This document shows, piece after piece, positions 1-10,113 of a stretch of DNA of 64,000 nt. This DNA comes from Micromonospora avicenniae. GTDB lineage: Bacteria > Actinomycetota > Actinomycetes > Mycobacteriales > Micromonosporaceae. Position 1 is the first letter of the stretch. Each line of letters opens with the position of its first letter. Below the pieces are notes generated by a model, which worked only from the letters and a program-made list of their open reading frames with translations, had not been told where the DNA came from and did not search any database. The stretch is taken from positions 62,001 through 126,000 of the forward strand of contig NZ_FTNF01000017.1 in the NCBI RefSeq assembly GCF_900156065.1, given 5' to 3'. The translations under genes and the position numbers were made by a program.

Positions 1-2031
<2,031 letters not shown>

Positions 2032-2032
<1 letters not shown>

Positions 2033-3267
2033 CAGTTTCCGCCTTCGCTCTGGTTCCGGTAGAGGGCACGGCCCTCGCTGCGCCCCTGACCGAGGGCACG
2101 GCCCTCGATCAACTCGGCGAAGCGGTCGAAGAGGTAGTCCGCGTCGTGCGGACCCGCCGCCGCCTCCGGGTGGTACTGCACCGTGAACGCGGGCACGTCC
2201 TTGGCCCGCAGCCCCTCGACCACGTTGTCGTTGAGGCAGACGTGTGAGACCTCGACGCCCCCGAACTCGGTGTCGATCACCTGGTCGGGGACCACCGCGC
2301 CGGAACCGGCTCCGGGCACCTGCACCGCGCTGAGCTCCTGTTCGCGGCCCGGCCAGGCGACCGCGAAGCCGTGGTTGTGGCTGGTGACCTCGACCTTGCC
2401 GGTCGACCGGTCCAGCACCGGCTGGTTGATGCCCCGGTGGCCGTAACCGAGCTTGTAGGTGCCGAAGCCGAGCGCCCGGCCGAGGATCTGGCTGCCGAAG
2501 CAGATGCCGAAGAGCGGGATCCGCCGGTTCAACACCTCGCGGGCCAGCGCCACCGGACCGTCGGCGGTCGCCGGGTCACCCGGTCCGGGTGAGAAGAAGA
2601 CCGCGTCCGCGCCGGTGGCGAGCAGGTCGTCGATCGTGGACGTGGCGGGCAGCACGTGCGTGGTGACCCCGCGGGCCGCCAGCCGGCGCGGCACGTTGCG
2701 CTTGATGCCGAGATCCAGCGCGGCGACCGTGAACCGGTGCTCCCCGTCTGCCTTCACCACGTACGGCTCGGCGGTGGTCACCTCGGCGGAGAGGTCGGCG
2801 CCGACCATCTCCGGAGCCTGGCGGACCCGGGCCAGCAGGGCCCGCGGATCCTCCTCGACGCTGGAGATGCCGACCCGCATCGCTCCGCGCTCGCGCAGGT
2901 GCCGGGTCAGCGCCCGGGTGTCCACCCCCGCGATACCGACCACACCCTCGGCGGCGAGCCGGTCCTCCAGCCCGCCGCTGGCACGCCAGTTGGAGCCGAT
3001 CCGAGCCGGGTCACGCACCACATACCCGGCGACCCAGATCCGGGACGACTCGTCGTCCTCGCCGTTGACGCCGGTGTTGCCGATGTGCGGCGCCGTCTGC
3101 ACCACCACCTGACGGTGGTAGGAGGGGTCGGTGAGGGTCTCCTGGTAGCCGGTCATGCCGGTGTTGAAGACCGCCTCGCCGAAGGTCTCCCCGACGCTGC
3201 CGTACGCCTCGCCCTGGAACGTCCGCCCATCCTCGAGAACCAGGATCGCCGGCCTGCGCTTCACCAT
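2032..3267 (-). CDS. carA: Carbamoyl-phosphate synthase small (glutaminase) subunit
   Basis: Hydrolyses glutamine and passes ammonia to CarB. 411 aa. The N-terminal CPSase small-chain domain (MVKRRPAILVLEDG) is followed by a class I amidotransferase domain with nucleophile Cys256 (GICFG) and the His366/Glu368 pair (QYHPEA). The ATG at 3267 is preceded by AAGGGA; reading further upstream in frame adds a non-homologous stretch, so it was rejected. It lies 58 bp after the pyrC stop and overlaps carB by one base. The last 20 residues form a tail beyond the catalytic domain in which EGRAL occurs twice, encoded by a duplicated 16-bp palindrome. Confidence 0.97.
2062..2107. repeat. Duplicated 16-bp palindrome in the 3' end of carA
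   Basis: GAGGGCACGGCCCTCG occurs at 2062-2077 and again at 2092-2107. The 30-bp spacing keeps the carA frame, so the protein tail carries EGRAL twice. Each unit is itself a near-palindrome. Confidence 0.8.
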
Positions 3268-3325
3268 GCCGCATTCCCTTCGGTCCGGACTGCGGGGCTC
3301 CGCTCCGCTGCACTCCTCGCTCGGA

Positions 3326-4603
3326 TCATTTGACAGCCTTTCCGTCCAGAACCGTCGGCTCACCGCGCAGGAAGGTCGCCACGACGCGACCCGGCAGCGA
3401 CATGCCGGCGTACGGGGTGTTGCGGCTCAGACTGGCCAGCTCACCGGGCTCGACCACGCGGCGCGCCGCCGGGTCGACCAGGGTGAGGTTGGCCGGCACA
3501 CCGGGTGCCGGGTCAAGCCCGTGGGACTCCAGCCCGGCGATCCGGGCCGGGGTGCGGGACATGCGCTCGGCGATCAGGTCCCAGCGGGGGCCGAGCACCT
3601 CCAGCGCGATCGACAGCGCCGTCTCCAGGCCGAGCATGCCCGGCCGGGCGTACGCCCACTCGCACTCCTTGTCCTCCACCGCGTGCGGCGCGTGGTCGGT
3701 GGCGACGATGTCGATCACGCCGTCCACCAGCGCGGCGCGCAGCGCGGTGACGTCCTCGTCGGTGCGCAGCGGTGGGTTGACCTTGTAGACCGGGTCGTAC
3801 GTCTCGGCCCGGACGTCGGTGAGCAGCAGATGGTGCGGGGTCACCTCGGCGGTGACCCGTACGCCGCGGGCCTTGGCCTGGCGCAGCACCTCCACGCTGC
3901 CGGCGGTGGAGACATGGCAGACGTGCAGGCGGCTGCCGACGTGCTCGGCGAGGAGCACGTCGCGCGCGATGATCGCCTCCTCGGCCACGGCCGGCCAGCC
4001 GGTGAGCCCGAGGCGCGTCGAGACCGCACCCTCGTGCATCTGCGCGCCCTCGGTGAGGCGCGGCTCCTCGGCGTGCTGGGCGATGACCCCGTCGAACGCC
4101 TTCACGTACTCCAACGCGCGGCGCATCAGCCGCGGGTCGGCCACGCAGTGCCCGTCGTCGGAGAAGATCCGCACCCGGGCCGCGGAGTCGGCCATGGCGC
4201 CAAGCTCGGCCAGGCGCTCGCCGGCCAGCCCGACGGTGACCGCGCCGATCGGCTGCACGTCGACCAGGCCGGCCTCACGGCCGAGCCGCCAGACCTGCTC
4301 GACGACGCCGGCGGTGTCGGCGACCGGGGAGGTGTTCGCCATCGCGCAGACCGCCGTGTACCCGCCGAGCGCCGCCGCGCGGGAGCCGGACTCGACCGTC
4401 TCCGCGTCCTCGCGTCCCGGCTCGCGCAGGTGGGTGTGCAGGTCGACCAGGCCGGGCAGGGCGACCAACCCGGCGGCGTCGATCACGGTGGCGCCGTCGG
4501 CGGCCAGGTCGGCGCCGGTCTCGGCGACCACGCCGTCGCGGATCAGCAGATCGGTCGGCTCGGCGCCGAGCAGGCTGACCCCCTTGATGAGGTACGCGGT
4601 CAT
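3326..4603 (-). CDS. pyrC: Dihydroorotase
   Basis: Zinc amidohydrolase that interconverts carbamoyl aspartate and dihydroorotate, the third step of pyrimidine synthesis. 425 aa, typical of class I bacterial enzymes. Metal and catalytic motifs visible are His56-x-His58 in DLHTHLREPG, Asp150 in FSDDGH, His177 (HAEEP), His230 (HVCHVST) and Asp303 (TDHAPH). The start overlaps the pyrB stop by ATGA, as expected for translational coupling. Confidence 0.97.
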   Translation of the reverse strand: MTAYLIKGVSLLGAEPTDLLIRDGVVAETGADLAADGATVIDAAGLVALPGLVDLHTHLREPGREDAETVESGSRAAALGGYTAVCAMANTSPVADTAGVVEQVWRLGREAGLVDVQPIGAVTVGLAGERLAELGAMADSAARVRIFSDDGHCVADPRLMRRALEYVKAFDGVIAQHAEEPRLTEGAQMHEGAVSTRLGLTGWPAVAEEAIIARDVLLAEHVGSRLHVCHVSTAGSVEVLRQAKARGVRVTAEVTPHHLLLTDVRAETYDPVYKVNPPLRTDEDVTALRAALVDGVIDIVATDHAPHAVEDKECEWAYARPGMLGLETALSIALEVLGPRWDLIAERMSRTPARIAGLESHGLDPAPGVPANLTLVDPAARRVVEPGELASLSRNTPYAGMSLPGRVVATFLRGEPTVLDGKAVK

Positions 4604-5562
4604 GCGTTGTTCCCCCCGAGCAGCAGGTAGAGGACGGCCATCCGGACGGAGACCCCGTTGGTGACCTGTTCGACGATGGTGGAGCGGGCCGAGTCGGCCA
4701 CCTCGGGCGTGATCTCCATGCCCCGGTTCATCGGTCCGGGGTGCATGACGATCGCGTGCTCGGGCAGCCGGCGCATCCGCTGCCCGTCCAGCCCGTACCG
4801 GCGGGCGTACTCGCGGGCGGAGGGGAAGTAGGAGTCGGTCATCCGTTCCCGCTGCACCCGCAGCATCATCACCACGTCCGACGTCGGCAGCACCGCGTCG
4901 AGGTCATAGCAGACGGTGATGTCGGGTGACTGCGCCGCGCCGCCGCCCGAGGTGTTCGCCGCGGCCGCCCTGGTCGCCCAGTCGACCGGGATCAGCGTGG
5001 GCGGACCGACCAGGGTCACCTTCGCGCCGAGGGTGGAGAGCAGCAGCACGTTGGAGCGGGCCACCCGGCTGTGCAGCACGTCGCCGACGACGGTCACGGA
5101 CAGCCCGGCGAGCCGCCCCAACCGCGAGCGCATGGTGTACGCGTCGAGCAGCGCCTGGGTGGGGTGCTCGTGGGTGCCGTCGCCGGCGTTGACCACCGAA
5201 CCGTCGACCCACTCGGCCAGCCGGTGCGGGGCACCGGAGGCGGGGTGCCGGACGACCACCGCGTCGGCGCCCATCGCCTGGAGGGTGAGCGCCGTGTCCT
5301 TCAGGCTCTCACCCTTGGCGACGCTGGAGCCCTTGGCGGAAAAGTTGATCACGTCGGCGCTGAGCCGCTTCGCGGCCGCCTCGAACGAGATCCGGGTCCG
5401 GGTGGAGTCCTCGTAGAACAGGTTCACCACCGTCCGCCCGCGCAGCGCGGGCAGCTTCTTGACCTCGCGGCCGGCGACCGTGGCCATCTCGGCAGCGGTG
5501 TCCAGGATCCGGGTGGCGGTGGCGGCGTCCAGGTCGGCGCCGGAGAGCAGGTGCCGGATCAT
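4600..5562 (-). CDS. pyrB: Aspartate carbamoyltransferase catalytic subunit
   Basis: Transfers the carbamoyl group from carbamoyl phosphate to aspartate. 320 aa. The carbamoyl-phosphate loop STRTR is at residues 53-57, the HEHPTQ motif at 131-136 and the aspartate-binding half follows. No pyrI regulatory-subunit gene is seen nearby. It starts inside the pyrR stop (ATGA) and ends inside the pyrC start, so pyrR, pyrB and pyrC are likely translated as a coupled unit. Confidence 0.97.
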   Translation of the reverse strand: MIRHLLSGADLDAATATRILDTAAEMATVAGREVKKLPALRGRTVVNLFYEDSTRTRISFEAAAKRLSADVINFSAKGSSVAKGESLKDTALTLQAMGADAVVVRHPASGAPHRLAEWVDGSVVNAGDGTHEHPTQALLDAYTMRSRLGRLAGLSVTVVGDVLHSRVARSNVLLLSTLGAKVTLVGPPTLIPVDWATRAAAANTSGGGAAQSPDITVCYDLDAVLPTSDVVMMLRVQRERMTDSYFPSAREYARRYGLDGQRMRRLPEHAIVMHPGPMNRGMEITPEVADSARSTIVEQVTNGVSVRMAVLYLLLGGNNA

Positions 5563-6143
5563 GAGGTGGTACCTCCGTAGAGCTTGACCCCGTCCGTGCC
5601 GTCGGTCTCGACGAGCGTCACCTTGACGCTCTCGGCCAGTGAGGTCGGGATGTTCTTGCCCACGTAGTCGGCGCGGATGGGCAGCTCCCGGTGGCCGCGG
5701 TCGACCAGAACGGCGAGCTGCACCGAGGACGGGCGACCCACGTCGTTGAGCGCGTCGAGCGCGGCCCGGACCGTCCGGCCGGAGAAGAGCACGTCGTCGA
5801 CGAGGATGACCCGCTTGCCGTCGATGCCGCCGGGCGGCAGCTCGGTGGGGCCTATCGCGCGGGTGGCGTGCCGGCGCAGATCGTCGCGGTAGAGAGTGAT
5901 GTCGAGCACACCGACCGGTACGGCCACGTCCTCGAAGGTGCTGATCCGGGCGGCGAGCCGTCGTGCGAGCGGGGCGCCCCGGGTGGGAATGCCGAGCAGG
6001 ACGGTGTCAGCGGCGCCCTGGGTCTTCTCCAGGATCTGGTGGGCGATGCGGTCGACCACGCGCTGAACGTCGGCGCTGGCGAGGATCACCTTCACCGAGG
6101 GTTGCCGGGCAGGTGGTGATTCGGCAGCCGGTGGGCAGGCCAC
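5559..6143 (-). CDS. pyrR: PyrR, pyrimidine operon regulator / uracil phosphoribosyltransferase
   Basis: RNA-binding regulator of the pyr operon that responds to UMP/UTP and usually has weak uracil phosphoribosyltransferase activity. 194 aa. The PRPP-binding signature VILVDDVLFSGRT is at residues 112-124. The GTG at 6143 was chosen because a full AAGGAGG lies seven bases upstream; a longer in-frame reading lacks family similarity. First gene of the operon, with a PyrR-type hairpin directly before its ribosome-binding site, suggesting it controls its own translation. Confidence 0.95.
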   Translation of the reverse strand: MACPPAAESPPARQPSVKVILASADVQRVVDRIAHQILEKTQGAADTVLLGIPTRGAPLARRLAARISTFEDVAVPVGVLDITLYRDDLRRHATRAIGPTELPPGGIDGKRVILVDDVLFSGRTVRAALDALNDVGRPSSVQLAVLVDRGHRELPIRADYVGKNIPTSLAESVKVTLVETDGTDGVKLYGGTTS

Positions 6144-6150
6144 GGCAGAC

Positions 6151-6177
6151 CTCCTTCCCCGCCTCACGGGACGGGTC
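6151..6177 (-). promoter_or_regulatory. Candidate PyrR-binding RNA hairpin next to the pyrR ribosome-binding site
   Basis: On the transcript, CCCG and CGGG arms (6172-6175 and 6158-6161) enclose the loop UCCCGUGAGG. This resembles the conserved PyrR recognition loop (UCC-G-GAGG). The hairpin runs straight into the AAGGAGG of pyrR. PyrR of mycobacteria is known to repress translation through such a site. No separate terminator is visible here, so translational repression is the more likely mode. Call made by eye. Confidence 0.7.
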
Positions 6178-6241
6178 GTTAAAGGACGTCGGACGCCTCC
6201 GTCGCTGGCCGCGGACGGCCCACGCGAAGGCTTCACGCCAC

Positions 6242-6256
6242 GTTACCAGTGGTCAC
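6242..6256. promoter_or_regulatory. Candidate BldD box
   Basis: GTTACCAGTGGTCAC is a 15-bp near-perfect dyad with two GTNAC half-sites. It fits the outer positions of the Streptomyces BldD operator (T-AC ... GT-A) but not the central CWG. It lies 99 bp before the pyrR GTG and 177 bp before the bldD ATG. BldD is known to autoregulate in Streptomyces; control of the pyr promoter is inference. Confidence 0.5.
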
Positions 6257-6350
6257 CGGGCCGGCCGCCGCCGGCCACTGACCACCGGATCAGCGTTGCG
6301 GAACGGCGAGGACTTTCCCGCACGCTCCCCAACGGTAAGGTCACGAACAC

Positions 6351-6379
6351 TTGACCAGTTGTCGCAATCCCCGTACCGT
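6351..6379 (+). promoter_or_regulatory. Candidate bldD promoter
   Basis: TTGACC (6351-6356) and TACCGT (6374-6379) are separated by 17 bp, as expected for a housekeeping sigma factor. The -35 box is one arm of the inverted repeat GGTCA...TGACC (6339-6356). GTCAC half-sites at 6340 and 6378 flank or overlap the boxes, fitting autorepression by BldD. The distance to the bldD ATG is 53 bp. Confidence 0.45.
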
Positions 6380-6432
6380 CACGCTCCGTAGCGAATCGCT
6401 GGGAGAACCCCCGCAGCACTGGGAGTGTCCGA

Positions 6433-6921
6433 ATGCCCTCTGAATACGCCAAGTCTCTGGGCGCCCGCCTGCGCTCGATCCGCCAGCAGCAGGGGCTGTC
6501 CCTGCAGGGGGTGGAGGAGAAGTCGAACGGGCGGTGGAAGGCCGTGGTGGTCGGCTCGTACGAGCGCGGTGACCGGGCCGTCACGGTGTCCCGCCTGGCC
6601 GAGCTTGCCGACTTCTACCGCGTGCCGGTGTCCGAGCTGCTGCCCGACGGCAGCGGGGTCCGTCACGAGCCCACCAGCAAGATCGTGTTGGACCTGGAGC
6701 GGCTCTACGACGAGGCCTCCGAGGACCTGGCCTACGTCGCCCGCTACGCGCGCGCCATCCAGCAGCAGCGCGGCGACTACAACGGGCGGGTGCTCTCGAT
6801 CCGCGCCGACGACCTGCGCGCGCTGGCGATCGTCTACGACGCCTCGCCGTCCGGTCTGATCGAGCGGCTCACCGAACACGGCGTGCTCGTCGCCGACCCT
6901 CGGGCGTTCTTCGCCTCCTGA
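6433..6921 (+). CDS. bldD: BldD, c-di-GMP-responsive developmental master regulator
   Basis: DNA-binding repressor that, bound to tetrameric c-di-GMP, holds back sporulation genes in Streptomyces. 162 aa. The N-terminal Xre-type helix-turn-helix is highly conserved (SEYAK, GVEEKS, GRWKAVVVGSYERGDRAVTV around residues 26-52). The C-terminal domain has both c-di-GMP signatures: RGD at 113-115, then eight residues, then Arg124-x-x-Asp127. It diverges from pyrR and converges with nusB across a strong terminator. The ligand motifs are intact, so it should be functional. Confidence 0.97.
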   Translation: MPSEYAKSLGARLRSIRQQQGLSLQGVEEKSNGRWKAVVVGSYERGDRAVTVSRLAELADFYRVPVSELLPDGSGVRHEPTSKIVLDLERLYDEASEDLAYVARYARAIQQQRGDYNGRVLSIRADDLRALAIVYDASPSGLIERLTEHGVLVADPRAFFAS

Positions 6922-6933
6922 TCACCTGACCAG

Positions 6934-6971
6934 CAGAAAGGGCCCGTGCCGTACGGCACGGGCCCTTTCTG
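6934..6971. terminator. Bidirectional terminator between bldD and nusB
   Basis: A perfect 38-bp palindrome (arms CAGAAAGGGCCCGTGCCGT and its complement) lies 12 bp after bldD and 128 bp after nusB. A/T-rich outer arm ends give short U-tracts in both directions. Confidence 0.9.
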
Positions 6972-7099
6972 TTCCGCTGTCCGGTGCGGCGTTCCACGCT
7001 GTTCCGCCAGTCCGCGCCGGATTCCGGGTTCGCGCCGGCCGGAGCCCGAACGGCTTCCCGGCCCGAACGGTTCGTTCGAACCGTTCGGCCGGGAGTCGT

Positions 7100-7534
7100 T
7101 CAGCGGGTGGCGTACTCCGCGATCCGACCGAGTACCCCGTTGAGGAAGCGCGGGGAGTCGTCGGTCGACATCTGCCGGGCCAGCTCGACGGCCTCGCTGA
7201 TCGCCACGGCGTCGTCGATCTCGTCGAGGTAGAGCAACTCGTAGACGGCGATCCGGGCGAGGTTGCGGTCGACCGCGGGCATCCGCTCGAGGGTCCAACC
7301 CTCGGCGTAGCTGGCGATCAGCTCGTCGATCCGGTCAAGGTGGTCGGCGACCCCCTCGACCAGCCCCACCGCGTAACCCAGGTGCTCCGGGTGCGGCCGC
7401 TCGATCCGCTCGAGGTAGCCGGCCAGCACCTCCACGGGCGGACGGTCGCGCAGGTCGGCCTCGAAGAGCACGTCCAGTGCCCGCTTACGCGCCTTGCGGC
7501 GCGCCGGCATCTGCTGCTTGGGACCCTCGGCCAT
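7100..7534 (-). CDS. nusB: Transcription antitermination factor NusB
   Basis: All-helical RNA-binding protein that, with NusE (S10), binds boxA RNA and supports antitermination of rRNA operons. 144 aa, normal length. The C-terminal helices (VDRNLARIAVYELLYL; AISEAVELARQ; FLNGVLGRIA) are the conserved NusB core. The ATG shares its A with the efp stop (TGATG), so the two are translationally coupled. Transcription ends at the palindrome at 6934-6971. Confidence 0.95.
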   Translation of the reverse strand: MAEGPKQQMPARRKARKRALDVLFEADLRDRPPVEVLAGYLERIERPHPEHLGYAVGLVEGVADHLDRIDELIASYAEGWTLERMPAVDRNLARIAVYELLYLDEIDDAVAISEAVELARQMSTDDSPRFLNGVLGRIAEYATR

Positions 7535-8091
7535 CAGGCGCGGCCGAGGTAACGGCCGTCCCGAGTGTCGACCTTGATCTTCTCGCCGGTGGTGATGAAC
7601 AGCGGCACCTGGACGGTCGCCCCGGTTTCGACGGTGGCCGGCTTGTTGCCGCCCGTGGAGCGGTCGCCCTGCAGACCCGGCTCGGTGTAGGTGACCTCGA
7701 GCACGACGCTGGTCGGCAGCTCGATGTACAGCGGCACGCTCTCGTGGGTGGCGACGGTCGCCTCGGCCTCGGGCAGCAGGTAGTTGGCCGCCTCGCCGAC
7801 GGTGCCGCCCGGGACGGTGATCTGGTCGTACGTCTCCAGGTCCATGAAGACGTAGTCCTCGCCGTCGGCGTAGAGGTACTGCATCGTGCGCTTGTCGACG
7901 GTCGCCGTCTCGACCTTGGTGCCCGCGTTGAAGGTCTTGTCGACCACCTTGCCGGAGAGCACGTTCTTCAGCGTGGTGCGCACGAACGCACCACCCTTAC
8001 CAGGCTTGACGTGCTGGAACTCGACAACGGACCAGAGCTCCCCGTCGAGGTTGAGTACCAGGCCGTTCTTCAGGTCGTTGGTGGTGGCCAT
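7534..8091 (-). CDS. efp: Elongation factor P
   Basis: Binds between the ribosomal P and E sites and rescues stalling at proline runs. 185 aa with three OB-like domains. Domain I loop KPGKGGAFVR places Lys32 at the tip that reaches the peptidyl-transferase centre. No lysine-modifying genes (epmA/epmB) are nearby; whether Lys32 is modified cannot be read from the sequence. It precedes nusB. The adjacent chorismate genes end 470 bp upstream, so efp may have its own promoter in that gap. Confidence 0.96.
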   Translation of the reverse strand: MATTNDLKNGLVLNLDGELWSVVEFQHVKPGKGGAFVRTTLKNVLSGKVVDKTFNAGTKVETATVDKRTMQYLYADGEDYVFMDLETYDQITVPGGTVGEAANYLLPEAEATVATHESVPLYIELPTSVVLEVTYTEPGLQGDRSTGGNKPATVETGATVQVPLFITTGEKIKVDTRDGRYLGRA

Positions 8092-8287
8092 TTCCTGCCT
8101 TGATCATCAATTGGCGGACAGACCTGGAAAGTCTACTAGTCCCGCCAGCGCAGGGCCTCGCTCCACCCGGCCCGTGGCCGCGCTCGCGGTTCCCAGCCCG
8201 CCCGGCCTGGCCCGATCCCGCCTACACCCCGTGATCAACGTCACTCCGCGTGCCCCACCGCGCTCCGCCCGGCACCACCCGCCGCTC

Positions 8288-8413
8288 CCTTTGCTCTGCA
8301 CCCGCCGACGCGCCAGTAGCGGACGGTGACTGCCCATCGACAAGCCAGCTCCGACCCACCTGGGCGAAGCACCAGGTCATCGGGGTGGTGCGGATAGGGG
8401 TGCAGAGCAAAGG
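8288..8413. repeat. Long-looped inverted repeat
   Basis: CCTTTGCTCTGCACCC at 8288-8303 is perfectly complementary to 8398-8413, with a 94-bp loop. The arms are notably less GC-rich than their surroundings. The structure could be a small mobile or dispersed intergenic element; no transposase is present. Confidence 0.7.
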
Positions 8414-8498
8414 TGGCGAAGCATGGGTCGGGGCAGCACGGCGATCGTCACACAACGTGAAGACGCACGGTTGTCGCGGTGGGTGACGGTGCGCCTTG

Positions 8499-8558
8499 CC
8501 GGGGCCGGGGGCCGAGGGAAGCCGGGAGCCGGGGGCCGGGGGCCGGGGGCCGGGCAGA
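8499..8558. repeat. G-rich low-complexity tract (GCCGGGG units)
   Basis: Runs of GCCGGGGGCCGGG repeat just beyond the aroQ stop codon. The plus strand has many G-runs and could form a quadruplex. No coding content. Confidence 0.75.
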
Positions 8559-8561
8559 GCG

Positions 8562-8999
8562 TCAGCGGGTGCCGGCGCTGGCGGCCAGGTGGTGCAGGGC
8601 CAGGCGGTACCCGTCGAGGCCCAACCCGCAGATCACCCCGGTCGCCACCGCGGAGACCACCGAATGGTGCCGGAACTCCTCGCGAGTGTGGATGTTGGAG
8701 ATGTGCACCTCGATCAGCGGCCCGCGCAGCATCGCGCAGGCGTCGCGGACGGCGTACGAGTAGTGCGACCACGCCGCCGGGTTGAGCACCACTGCGGCGC
8801 CCTCGTCCGCGGCGGCGTGCAGCCAGCCGAGCAGCTCGTGCTCGGCGTCGGTCTGCCGCACCGTGACGTCGAGGCCGAGCTCCCGGCCCGTCGACTCGCA
8901 GAGCGCCACGAGGTCGGCATAGGTGCTCGCGCCGTACACGTCGGGCTCGCGGGTGCCCAGCCGGCCGAGGTTCGGCCCGTTCAGCACATGGACCTTCAC
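8562..8999 (-). CDS. aroQ: Type II 3-dehydroquinate dehydratase
   Basis: Removes water from 3-dehydroquinate, the third step of the shikimate pathway. 145 aa, the usual size of the dodecameric type II enzyme. It opens with VLNGPNLGRLGTREP, giving catalytic Arg17 and lid residue Tyr22. NPAAWSHYSYAVRDA, the catalytic-histidine segment EVHISN (His99) and GYRLAL follow. It overlaps aroB by ATGA, the last gene of the aroC-aroK-aroB-aroQ string. Confidence 0.96.
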   Translation of the reverse strand: MKVHVLNGPNLGRLGTREPDVYGASTYADLVALCESTGRELGLDVTVRQTDAEHELLGWLHAAADEGAAVVLNPAAWSHYSYAVRDACAMLRGPLIEVHISNIHTREEFRHHSVVSAVATGVICGLGLDGYRLALHHLAASAGTR

Positions 9000-10075
9000 G
9001 GCTGCGCCACCTCCTCGTAGGCGGCGTGCAGCAGGGCGTCGTCCGGGCCCTCCAGGATCGCCGGGCGGGCCAGCCCGTCCAGCACCACGAAACGCAGCCG
9101 GCTCCCCCGCGCCTTCTTGTCCACCCGCATCGCGGCCAGCAGCTGCGGCCAGGCGTCCGCCGGGTAGCTGGTGGGCAGGCCGAGCGCGGCCATCGCCGTA
9201 CGGTGCCGGCGGGCGGTGGACTCGTCGAGCCGGCCGGCGAGCCGGGCCAGCGCACCCGCGTAGACCACGCCGACGGCGACCGCGTGCCCGTGCCGCCAGC
9301 GGTAGCCTTCCACCTTCTCGATCGCGTGCGCCAGCGTGTGGCCGTAGTTGAGCACCTCGCGGACGCCGGACTCGCGCAGGTCACCGGAGACCACGTCGGC
9401 CTTCACCCGGATCGCCCGCTCGATCAGCTCACGGGCCACCGCCCCGGTCGGGTCGACGGCCGCCGCCGGGTTCGCCTCGACCAGGTCGAGGATCACCGGG
9501 TCCGCGATGAAGCCGCACTTCACCACCTCGGCGAGCCCCGCCGCCAGGTCGGCCGGCGGCAGGCTGTCCAGGGTGGCCAGGTCGCAGATCACCCCGACCG
9601 GCGGGTGGAACGCGCCGACCAGATTCTTGCCCGCGGCGGTGTTGACACCGGTCTTGCCGCCCACCGCGGCGTCGACCATGCCGAGCAACGACGTGGCCAC
9701 CGGTACCCAGCGCACGCCACGCAGCCAGCAGGCGGCGACGAAGCCCGCCAGGTCGGTGACCGCGCCACCACCCACCCCGATCACCGCGTCGGTACGGGTG
9801 AAACCGGCCTCGCCGAGCCGGTCCCAGCAGTCCGCAGCGACCTCGACGCGCTTGCCCGCCTCGGCGTCCGGCACCTCGATCGGCAACGGCGTGATGCCGG
9901 CCGCCCGCAGCCGCTCGCCGAGCGCATCGGTCAGTTCCTTGAGCGGTGGGGCGTGCAGCAGCGCCACCCGGGTCGCCCCGGGCAGCAGGCCGGGCACCGT
10001 GTCGAGCAGGTCGCGTCCCACCAGCACGTCGTACGACTGCTCGCCGCCGACCGGGATCCGGGTCACCTCGTCCAT
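8996..10075 (-). CDS. aroB: 3-dehydroquinate synthase
   Basis: NAD- and metal-dependent cyclisation of DAHP to 3-dehydroquinate. 359 aa. The NAD-binding GGGAVTDLAGF and the active-site stretch PVATSLLGMVDAAVGGKTGVN are clear, as are the metal-ligand regions (AEVVKCG; NYGHTLAHAIE; RWRHGHAVAVG). It starts 38 bp after aroK and overlaps aroQ by four bases. Confidence 0.97.
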   Translation of the reverse strand: MDEVTRIPVGGEQSYDVLVGRDLLDTVPGLLPGATRVALLHAPPLKELTDALGERLRAAGITPLPIEVPDAEAGKRVEVAADCWDRLGEAGFTRTDAVIGVGGGAVTDLAGFVAACWLRGVRWVPVATSLLGMVDAAVGGKTGVNTAAGKNLVGAFHPPVGVICDLATLDSLPPADLAAGLAEVVKCGFIADPVILDLVEANPAAAVDPTGAVARELIERAIRVKADVVSGDLRESGVREVLNYGHTLAHAIEKVEGYRWRHGHAVAVGVVYAGALARLAGRLDESTARRHRTAMAALGLPTSYPADAWPQLLAAMRVDKKARGSRLRFVVLDGLARPAILEGPDDALLHAAYEEVAQP

Positions 10076-10113
10076 CGCGGGCAGCCTAGTCGAGCCGACC
10101 GGCGACGGCGACG

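Larger units (their letters stand above)
8092..8561. other. 470-bp gap between aroQ and efp, no credible gene
   Basis: Short open frames here lack homology-like features and typical third-position GC. The gap contains a 16-bp inverted repeat (8288-8303 and 8398-8413) and a GC-only repeat (8499-8558). It must also hold any promoter for efp-nusB; no convincing -35/-10 pair was found. Confidence 0.6.
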
